A DNA stretch of 12,274 nt, from contig CAIYSH010000286.1 in NCBI GenBank assembly GCA_903928755.1, forward strand, positions 1-12,274, in the 5' to 3' direction. Position numbers and translations under genes: made by a program. Under the pieces are notes generated by a model, which ran no database searches, was not told where the DNA came from, and saw nothing but the letters and a program-made list of their open reading frames with translations. Of this stretch, positions 6,961 through 12,274 are shown piece by piece (positions within the stretch are counted from its first letter, which is position 1; every line of letters starts with the position of its first letter). Source of the stretch: an uncultured Alphaproteobacteria bacterium (GTDB lineage Bacteria > Pseudomonadota > Alphaproteobacteria > Caulobacterales > Caulobacteraceae).

Positions 6961-7656
6961 ATGAACGAGCATATCGTCAAGTCCTATGAGGACGAACTCA
7001 ACGCCCTGACGGCGGAATGCGCCCGGATGGGGGGGCTGACCGAGGCCCAGGTGGCTGACAGCCTGGAAGCCGTGATCCGCCGTGATCAGGCGCTCGCCGA
7101 GCAGGTCGTCGCCCGCGATGAGCGGCTGGATATCCTGCAGGCCGATATCGAGCGCAAGGCCATACGGCTGATCGCCCTGCGCCAGCCCATGGCCAATGAC
7201 CTGCGGCGGACCGTGGCGGCCATGAAGATCGCCAACAATCTCGAGCGGTGTGGGGATCTCGCGAAGAACATTGCCAAGCGGACCATGGTGCTGGCGGAAG
7301 CTGAGCCCATGGCTGCCCTGACCCGCTCCATTGAGCGGATGGGTCGCCTGGTCTCGGGCCGGCTCAAGGATGTGCTGGACGCCTACACCGCCTCCAACCT
7401 TGAGCGGGCCCTGCAGGTCTGGTCCCGGGATGACGAGGTGGACGAACACTATAACAGCCTGTTCCGGGAACTCCTGACCTACATGATGGGCGACCCCCGG
7501 ACGATTACCGCCTGCGCGCATCTGTTGTTCGTCGCCAAGAACATGGAACGGATCGGTGATCACGCCACCAATATCGCCGAGATCATCCATTACGAAATCA
7601 CCGGCGACGAAATGATGAGCGTCCCCCGTCCCAAGACGGACGGCCTTACAGTTTAG
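6961..7656 (+). CDS. phoU: Phosphate signalling regulator PhoU
   Basis: Cytoplasmic helical protein that couples the Pst transporter to PhoR and restrains the Pho response when phosphate is sufficient. The 231 residues carry two PhoU repeats with the metal-binding signatures NNLERCGDLAKNIAKR (92-107) and KNMERIGDHATNIAE (193-207), in which E-x3-D and N residues coordinate the metal cluster in the family. ATG 6961 is chosen because GGA sits 7 nt upstream and the protein then starts MNEHIVKSYEDEL, as PhoU proteins usually do. An in-frame ATG at 6910 would overlap pstB and add an unrelated tail. The start is 10 nt after pstB, so the genes are surely in one transcript. Loss of PhoU is often toxic or strongly derepresses Pho genes in other bacteria. 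Confidence 0.96.
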   Translation: MNEHIVKSYEDELNALTAECARMGGLTEAQVADSLEAVIRRDQALAEQVVARDERLDILQADIERKAIRLIALRQPMANDLRRTVAAMKIANNLERCGDLAKNIAKRTMVLAEAEPMAALTRSIERMGRLVSGRLKDVLDAYTASNLERALQVWSRDDEVDEHYNSLFRELLTYMMGDPRTITACAHLLFVAKNMERIGDHATNIAEIIHYEITGDEMMSVPRPKTDGLTV

Positions 7657-7673
7657 CCCTGAGGCAGATTTCA

Positions 7674-8366
7674 ATGTCGCCGCGAATTCTTGTTGTCGAA
7701 GACGAAGACGCCCTTTCGACCCTTCTCCAGTACAATCTGGAAAAAGACGGCTACGAAGTCGATCTTGCCTCGGATGGAGAGGAGGCCCTGACCCTGGTGG
7801 CCGAGCGTCTTCCCGACCTTGTCATCCTGGACTGGATGCTGCCGAAGATTTCGGGGATCGAGGTCTGTCGCCGGCTCCGGCAGCGGACGGAAACCCGCAA
7901 TGTTCCGATCATCATGCTGACGGCGCGGGGCGAGGAGACCGATCGCATCCGGGGCCTCGACACCGGGGCCGACGATTACGTGATCAAGCCCTTTGCCATG
8001 ACCGAACTTTCGGCCCGCATCCGGGCGGTCCTGCGCCGCATCCGGCCCGGCCTGTCTGAGGATCGGGTTCACCGGGGCGATCTGATCATTGACCGCGTTG
8101 CCCACAGGGTCCGGCGTTCAGGTGAGGAAATCCATCTGGGCCCCACGGAATTCCGTCTGCTTGACCATTTCATGCAGCACCCCGGCCGGGTTTTTTCCCG
8201 GGAGCAGTTGCTGGATGCCGTCTGGGGGCGTGAGGTCTATGTCGAGGCCCGGACGGTCGATGTGCATGTCGGGCGCCTGCGCAAGGCGCTGAACCGCAAT
8301 GACAGTGACCTTGATCCGATCCGGACCGTGCGCTCGGCGGGATACTCCCTTGATGTGGAGCAATAG
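7674..8366 (+). CDS. phoB: Phosphate-regulon response regulator PhoB
   Basis: OmpR-family transcription factor activated by PhoR that binds Pho boxes such as those at 1827-1844 and 3252-3280. Receiver domain (1-120): acidic pocket Glu9/Asp10, phospho-acceptor Asp53 in VILDWMLP, Thr83 in IMLTARGEE and Lys105 in VIKPF, in the same numbering as E. coli PhoB as I recall it. The winged-helix DNA-binding domain (about 130-228) has LGPTEFRLLDHFMQHPGRVF, then REQLLDAVWG and the recognition helix with RTVDVHVGRLRKAL. The full length of 230 residues is normal. GAGG lies 8 nt before the ATG, and the gene is 17 nt after phoU. Its place at the end of the operon, with phoR at the front, fits Caulobacterales-type clusters. 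No Pho box is seen directly ahead of it, so its expression should depend on upstream promoters. Confidence 0.96.
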   Translation: MSPRILVVEDEDALSTLLQYNLEKDGYEVDLASDGEEALTLVAERLPDLVILDWMLPKISGIEVCRRLRQRTETRNVPIIMLTARGEETDRIRGLDTGADDYVIKPFAMTELSARIRAVLRRIRPGLSEDRVHRGDLIIDRVAHRVRRSGEEIHLGPTEFRLLDHFMQHPGRVFSREQLLDAVWGREVYVEARTVDVHVGRLRKALNRNDSDLDPIRTVRSAGYSLDVEQ

Positions 8367-8378
8367 GTCCTGCTGCGG

Positions 8379-8404
8379 TTGACCTCGGACGCCGAGCGGG
8401 TCAA
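8379..8404 (+). other. Stem-loop in the phoB-purD gap
   Basis: TTGACC (8379-8384) pairs with GGTCAA (8399-8404). Inside it TCGG (8385-8388) pairs with CCGA (8392-8395) around the loop ACG, leaving a GCG bulge on the 3' side. That gives ten base pairs in a 47-nt gap. No run of T follows, so intrinsic termination would be inefficient. It could attenuate or stabilise the phoB end of the transcript, or be incidental in GC-rich DNA. Confidence 0.45.
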
Positions 8405-8413
8405 AGCCCGGCT

Positions 8414-9685
8414 ATGAACATACTTCTCGTGGGATCAGGCGGGCGCGAACATGCCCTTGCCTGGAAGATCAAGGCTTCGCCCCTGGTCAGGACCCTGGTC
8501 ATGGCACCGGGCAATCCGGGTATGGCGGCCCTGGGTGAACTGAAATCTGTGGCCCCTACGGATGTTCCAGGTCTTGTGGCCCTGGCCCGGGACATGGCCG
8601 CTGACCTGGTTGTCATCGGTCCTGAGGTTTCCGTGGAGGCCGGACTGGCCGACGCCCTGGTCAGTGCCGGGGTCCCGTGTTTCGGTCCGGTGGCGGCGGC
8701 GGGGCAACTGGAAAGTTCCAAGGCCTTCACCAAGGGATTCTGTGACCGGCACGGCTTGCCGACCTCTGCCTATCGGGTCTTCGAGGATGCTGCAGTGGCA
8801 AAAGTCGGGCTGAAGGACTTTTCCCCGCCCTATGTGGTCAAGGCCGATGGCCTTGCGGCCGGAAAGGGTGTTGTCATCGCCCCCGATCTGGCCACAGCAG
8901 AAGCCGCCATAGATGACGCTCTGGGGGGGAGGTTCGGCGGAGCTGGGGCCCGGGTGGTGATCGAGGAATTCCTGGAAGGCGAAATCGGCTCCCTGTTCGC
9001 CCTGTGTGACGGCAGGACCTCGATCCTGTTCGGGTCCGCCCAGGATCACAAACGTGCCTTCGATGGAGAGCAGGGCCCCAATACCGGCGGTATGGGGACC
9101 TATTCTCCGGCCCCGGTCTTTACGCCAACCCTGGTCGAGCAGACCCTGACCCGACTGGCAGAGCCTGCCTTTGCCGGGATTGCCGCAGAGGGTGCCCCCT
9201 ATCGTGGCGTGCTCTTCGTCGAGCTCATGGCGACCCGCGATGGCCCCAGACTGGTGGAGTTCAATGCCCGGTTCGGGGATCCGGAGTGTCAGGTCCTGAT
9301 GCTGCGCCTGAAGAGTGATCTTGTGCCCTATCTCCTGGCCTGTGCCACGGGGCGGCTGCACGCCCTGCCGCCGCCGGAATGGAGCGATGAGGTGGCTGTC
9401 TGCGTGGTCCTTGCCGCTGAGGGCTATCCCGACGCCCCCCGGACCGGGACGGAAATCCGGGGCGCGGATCAGGACTTCGGTGAAGGCGTCGTCGTCTTCC
9501 ATGCCGGGACCCGCCGGGATCCGGATGGCACCCTTCGGGCCGCCGGCGGCCGGGTTCTCAATGTCTGCGCGCTCGGCAGCAGCTTTGAGGAGGCCCGGCT
9601 GAAGGCCTATGAGGCTGTCGCTCGTATTGACTGGCCAGGCGGATTTCATCGCCGCGATATCGGCTGGCGCGCATTGGGCCGCTGA
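8414..9685 (+). CDS. purD: Phosphoribosylamine-glycine ligase (GAR synthetase)
   Basis: ATP-grasp enzyme of de novo purine synthesis that joins 5-phosphoribosylamine and glycine to give glycinamide ribonucleotide. The 423 residues match the usual bacterial length. The N-terminal domain starts NILLVGSGGREHALAWK with the glycine-rich GSGGREHA site (8-14). ATP-grasp motifs follow: VVKADGLAAGKGVVI (141-155), QDHKRAFDGEQGPNTGGMG (210-228) and the family signature RFGDPECQ (286-293). The C-terminal part (about 325-423) has the typical GYP(x)n GxxI region. No strong ribosome site precedes the ATG at 8414, but no better in-frame start exists and the conserved sequence begins at residue 2. It follows phoB by 47 nt in the same direction, so read-through from the Pho operon is possible. 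Confidence 0.97.
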   Translation: MNILLVGSGGREHALAWKIKASPLVRTLVMAPGNPGMAALGELKSVAPTDVPGLVALARDMAADLVVIGPEVSVEAGLADALVSAGVPCFGPVAAAGQLESSKAFTKGFCDRHGLPTSAYRVFEDAAVAKVGLKDFSPPYVVKADGLAAGKGVVIAPDLATAEAAIDDALGGRFGGAGARVVIEEFLEGEIGSLFALCDGRTSILFGSAQDHKRAFDGEQGPNTGGMGTYSPAPVFTPTLVEQTLTRLAEPAFAGIAAEGAPYRGVLFVELMATRDGPRLVEFNARFGDPECQVLMLRLKSDLVPYLLACATGRLHALPPPEWSDEVAVCVVLAAEGYPDAPRTGTEIRGADQDFGEGVVVFHAGTRRDPDGTLRAAGGRVLNVCALGSSFEEARLKAYEAVARIDWPGGFHRRDIGWRALGR

Positions 9686-9765
9686 TCACGCGGCTGGGGC
9701 CTTGCCGCATCCCGTCCTCGGTCGGTATGGTGGCCCAAACGCTTGCAAGAACCAGGGAGTCCGTC

Positions 9766-10833
9766 ATGGCCGAAACCGCCGAGCAGGAGCGCGAAGCCGC
9801 GAATTCGGGCACCAAGGACGTCGCCGAAAGCCATCGGTTTGATGAGGGGGCCCTGGCCGCCTGGATGCAGGCCAATGTCGAAGGCTATGAAGGTCCGCTT
9901 GAGGTCCGTCAGTTCAAGGGGGGGCAGTCCAACCCGACCTATCAGTTGATCACCCCATCCCGGAAGTATGTCATGCGCCGCAAGCCGCCTGGCAAGCTGC
10001 CGCCCTCGGCGCATGCTGTGGACCGCGAATACAAGGTGATCACGGCCCTCTATCCTACGGGCTTTCCCGTTGCACGGTCCTATGGCCTTTGCACGGACGA
10101 TGCCGTCATCGGCACCTGGTTCTACATCATGGACATGGTGGAAGGCCGGATTCTCTGGGACCAGACCCTGCCGGCCTATGAGCCTGCAGAGCGTTTTGCG
10201 ATCTTCAAGGCCAAGATCGAAACCCTGGCCGACCTGCACAATACCGACCACGTGGCCATCGGTCTGGGCGACTATGGCAAGCCCGGCAATTACATGGGCC
10301 GTCAGGTCGATCGCTGGACCAAGCAGTACAAGGCCTCGGAAACCGTCCACCTCGAAGAGATGGACCGCCTGATCGAGTTCCTGCCAAAATCCCTTCCGGA
10401 ACAGGAACGGACCAGTGTCGTTCACGGTGACTACCGGCTGGACAACATGGTCCTGCACCCGACCGAGCCCAGGGTCGCTGCCGTGCTTGACTGGGAACTC
10501 GGCACACTGGGTGAGCCCCTGGCAGACTTCACCTATCTGCTGATGAACTGGGTGAACGGCTCGATTTCGACCCTGCCAGATATCAAGGCTCATGGCCTTC
10601 CGACCCTGGAAGACGCCGTGGAAATCTATTGCCAGCGGACCAATCGTCCTGGTCTGCGGGACCTGGACTGGTTCTTTTCCTACAACATGTTCCGGCTGGC
10701 AGGGATCTGTCAGGGCATTGTCGGGCGGGTGCGCGACGGCACCGCCAACAGTCCGCAGGCCGCGGCCATGGCCGAGCGTGTCCCGCTTCTGGCCCAGTCG
10801 GCCTGGACCTATGCCCGGAAGGCGGGGGCTTAG
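9766..10833 (+). CDS. APH/choline-kinase-fold phosphotransferase, ACAD10/11 N-terminal type
   Basis: A 355-residue cytoplasmic protein with the aminoglycoside-phosphotransferase/choline-kinase fold. Visible motifs are the nucleotide-loop-like QFKGGQSNPTYQL (49-61), the invariant lysine region YVMRRKPPGKLPPSAHAVDRE (68-88, covering the segment typical of the ACAD10/11-like group), the catalytic loop VVHGDYRLDNMVL with Asp222 and Asn227, and the metal-binding Asp242 in VLDWELGTLGEPLADF. Relatives include the N-terminal domains of mammalian ACAD10/11 and bacterial LvaA, which phosphorylate 4-hydroxyacyl-CoA so that the hydroxyl can be removed. The true substrate here is not shown. An antibiotic-resistance role is unlikely. 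ATG 9766 is preferred over an in-frame ATG at 9727 because GGGAG lies 6 nt upstream. No acyl-CoA dehydrogenase partner is in the window. Its stop overlaps the convergent lpxK stop. Confidence 0.88.
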   Translation: MAETAEQEREAANSGTKDVAESHRFDEGALAAWMQANVEGYEGPLEVRQFKGGQSNPTYQLITPSRKYVMRRKPPGKLPPSAHAVDREYKVITALYPTGFPVARSYGLCTDDAVIGTWFYIMDMVEGRILWDQTLPAYEPAERFAIFKAKIETLADLHNTDHVAIGLGDYGKPGNYMGRQVDRWTKQYKASETVHLEEMDRLIEFLPKSLPEQERTSVVHGDYRLDNMVLHPTEPRVAAVLDWELGTLGEPLADFTYLLMNWVNGSISTLPDIKAHGLPTLEDAVEIYCQRTNRPGLRDLDWFFSYNMFRLAGICQGIVGRVRDGTANSPQAAAMAERVPLLAQSAWTYARKAGA

Positions 10834-11837
10834 AGGCGCAGCTCAGAGAGCAGACGGTCCAGGTCCGCTGGCGCTTCAAAGGTCGCGCGGATCGGCCAGG
10901 CCTTGATCCGTTCCCGCCAGGCCGGGGGCAGGCGGACCCAGTCTTTTTCCGGTGTGACCAGACCCGCCCCAGGATCAGCGGCCATGTCGGCCAGGCGGGC
11001 GAGCAGGCCTTGGCTATAGTCGGCATGGTCGGGAAAATTTGCGAACTCCACCAGGTCACAGCCCGCGGCTTTCAGGGCCCGCTCGAACTTCCAGGGTTTG
11101 CCGATGCCGGCAAAGCCCAGCTGGGGCCCCGGTGGTGGCGGCGCGACGGGGGTGATCCTGACCACCAGCACCGGCTTTCCGGCAAACATGGCGACCAGCT
11201 CAGGATCGGGGGCGGGCAGGTCTGCCGGAAGGACAAGGATCACGGCGTCGGCCCGCCCAAGGCCCACGGCCAAAGGCTCGCGCAGGGGCCCGGCAGGAAA
11301 GACCGAACCGTCACCCAGGGGCCACTCCCCATCCCGTGTCTCGCCATCGACCACGACCAGGGAAAGGGCTTTCCGGAGGGTCGGGTTCTGGTGGCCATCG
11401 TCCATGACCAGGACCCGGGCTCCTGAGGTCACGGCCGCCCTGGCACCTGCAACGCGGTCGGCTGAAATCCACATGGGACCATCTGCCGCCATCATCAGGG
11501 GCTCATCGCCGACATCTGCGGCTGTGTGGCGCGACGGGTCGACCTGCAGGGGGCCCTGCTGGATGCCGCCATAGCCCCGCGACAGGCCGTGGGCCGCCAC
11601 ACCCTGCGCCCGCAACAATCTCAGAAGTTCGCGCACGACCGGGGTCTTGCCCGTTCCGCCCGCGGTCAGATTGCCGATACAGATTACCGGTGCCCCGGGA
11701 TCAACCGGAGTGGCCCGCGCAATCCGGCGGGCGGTCGCCCAGGCCCAGATCCAGCTGATCGGGGTCAACAGGGCCCGGGTCACTGGTGCCGGGACCCCGG
11801 AGCGCACATACCACCATTTCGGTGTTGGCAGTTTCAT
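10830..11837 (-). CDS. lpxK: Tetraacyldisaccharide 4'-kinase LpxK
   Basis: Inner-membrane enzyme that phosphorylates the 4'-position of the lipid A tetraacyldisaccharide (DSMP to lipid IVA), just before Kdo is added. The 335 residues begin MKLPTPKWWY with a hydrophobic membrane-binding helix (about 20-38). Walker A is VICIGNLTAGGTGKTPVV (51-68), the conserved LSRGYGG is at 85-91, GDEPLMMA is at 110-117, and the Walker-B-like VMDDGHQNPTLRK (144-156) carries the DDGxQ motif of the family. The C-terminal region has the typical GIGKPWKFERAL, then FPDHADYS and TPEKDWVRL (295-303). The ATG (11837-11835) overlaps the waaA stop as ATGA, a strong sign of translational coupling and the reason for rejecting an in-frame upstream ATG at 11966. 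The usual LPS gene pair is therefore intact. Confidence 0.95.
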   Translation of the reverse strand: MKLPTPKWWYVRSGVPAPVTRALLTPISWIWAWATARRIARATPVDPGAPVICIGNLTAGGTGKTPVVRELLRLLRAQGVAAHGLSRGYGGIQQGPLQVDPSRHTAADVGDEPLMMAADGPMWISADRVAGARAAVTSGARVLVMDDGHQNPTLRKALSLVVVDGETRDGEWPLGDGSVFPAGPLREPLAVGLGRADAVILVLPADLPAPDPELVAMFAGKPVLVVRITPVAPPPPGPQLGFAGIGKPWKFERALKAAGCDLVEFANFPDHADYSQGLLARLADMAADPGAGLVTPEKDWVRLPPAWRERIKAWPIRATFEAPADLDRLLSELRL

Positions 11838-12274
11838 GCGTCTGCCAGGGGCAGGAGGACGGTCATGACGGTTTCCAGGGCAGAGCCCTGTCGCGCTGCA
11901 TAGGTCAGGGCAGCGTCGGACATCTGTCGCTGTATCTGCGGGTTGGCGACCAGCCCCTTGAGGCAATGGGCAAGATCAGGTCCGTCAATGGCCTCGATCG
12001 CCGCGACGGCGTCCAGCATTTCTCCAAAGAGTTCCGCAGCATTGAAGACATGTGGCCCCGTTACCACCGGCACGCCCTGGCGCGCGGGCTCAAGGGGATT
12101 ATGGCCCCCTATGCCTGGGAAGAAGCTGCCACCCATGACGGCCAGATCGGCCCAGGCATAGAGCAGGCCCATCTCGCCCAGGGTATCGGCAAGGTAGACC
12201 TGATGGCCGGAGGTCAGGGTTTCCCCGGTTGATCTTCGGCAGACCTTCAGTCCGATGCCAAGTAGGGCGGCGAC
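11834..12274 (-). CDS. waaA: 3-deoxy-D-manno-octulosonic acid (Kdo) transferase, C-terminal part
   Basis: The frame enters from the right edge and gives the last 146 residues. The enzyme adds Kdo from CMP-Kdo to lipid IVA on the inner membrane, directly after the LpxK step. Diagnostic sequence is QVYLADTLGEMGLLYAWADL (25-44 of the fragment), then GGSFFPGIGGHNPLEPARQG (48-67) and GPHVFNAAELF (73-83). This closely matches the GT30 C-terminal domain, where the GGHNPLE motif contributes to CMP-Kdo binding. The N-terminal acceptor domain and membrane anchor lie outside the window. It overlaps lpxK by four bases (ATGA). The number of Kdo residues transferred cannot be judged from this fragment. Confidence 0.94.
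   Translation of the reverse strand, partial: VAALLGIGLKVCRRSTGETLTSGHQVYLADTLGEMGLLYAWADLAVMGGSFFPGIGGHNPLEPARQGVPVVTGPHVFNAAELFGEMLDAVAAIEAIDGPDLAHCLKGLVANPQIQRQMSDAALTYAARQGSALETVMTVLLPLADA

Noticed and set aside
8379..8413. TTGACC before purD as a -35 element
   Set aside because: No acceptable -10 follows at usual spacing, and the hexamer is better explained as the left arm of the stem-loop.
8435..9649. Minus-strand open frame of 404 codons
   Set aside because: It is a full shadow of purD. Long antisense frames are common in GC-rich DNA, and the translation shows no family motif.
9702..9731. Possible promoter (TTGCCG with TATGGT, 18-bp spacer) before the kinase-fold gene
   Set aside because: The match is weak and could arise by chance; nothing else in the 80-bp gap supports it.
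9646..10593. Minus-strand open frame of 315 codons
   Set aside because: It is antisense to the kinase-fold gene, whose catalytic motifs are intact; no ribosome site or known domain supports it.
11838..11966. N-terminal extension of lpxK from an ATG at 11966
   Set aside because: It would overlap the conserved end of waaA by about 130 bp, whereas the ATGA overlap at 11834-11837 gives the normal LpxK N-terminus.

Overview
The window looks like the chromosome of a high-GC alphaproteobacterium, probably in or near the Caulobacterales. This rests on the gene order phoR-pstC-pstA-pstB-phoU-phoB, the long N-terminal extensions of PstC and PstA, dense GANTC sites in the phoR control region, and protein sequences that read as that lineage. 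The genus assignment is recall-based inference; no rRNA or tRNA is present.

Layout. (1) Positions 1-1640, minus strand: the first 546 residues of a TPR protein with a GT41 (SPINDLY/O-GlcNAc-transferase-like) catalytic domain, cut by the left edge. (2) Positions 1641-1885: a divergent control region with a near-canonical Pho box, a clean inverted repeat, a direct repeat and four GANTC sites. (3) Positions 1886-8366, plus strand: the phosphate-starvation cluster, made of sensor kinase PhoR, permeases PstC and PstA, ATPase PstB, regulator PhoU and response regulator PhoB. A second PhoB site, with three half-sites, lies between phoR and pstC. (4) Positions 8414-9685, plus strand: purD, 47 nt after phoB with a stem-loop in the gap. 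(5) Positions 9766-10833, plus strand: an APH/choline-kinase-fold protein of the ACAD10/11 N-terminal type. (6) Positions 10830-12274, minus strand: lpxK and the C-terminal part of waaA, translationally coupled by an ATGA overlap and converging tail-to-tail on the kinase-fold gene.

How the genes work together. PstC, PstA and PstB form the membrane and ATPase parts of the high-affinity phosphate importer. PhoU links transporter state to PhoR, and PhoR phosphorylates PhoB. PhoB should bind the two Pho boxes here and so feed back on phoR and, separately, on pstCAB-phoU-phoB. The periplasmic phosphate-binding protein PstS is not in the window. waaA and lpxK act in consecutive parts of lipid A-Kdo biosynthesis; purD belongs to de novo purine synthesis.

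Most of the window is well-known core metabolism and regulation. The parts most worth a second look are the non-coding control regions upstream of phoR and pstC, and the GT41 gene that shares the phoR control region. I see no mobile element, CRISPR array, RNA gene or new defence-like system.
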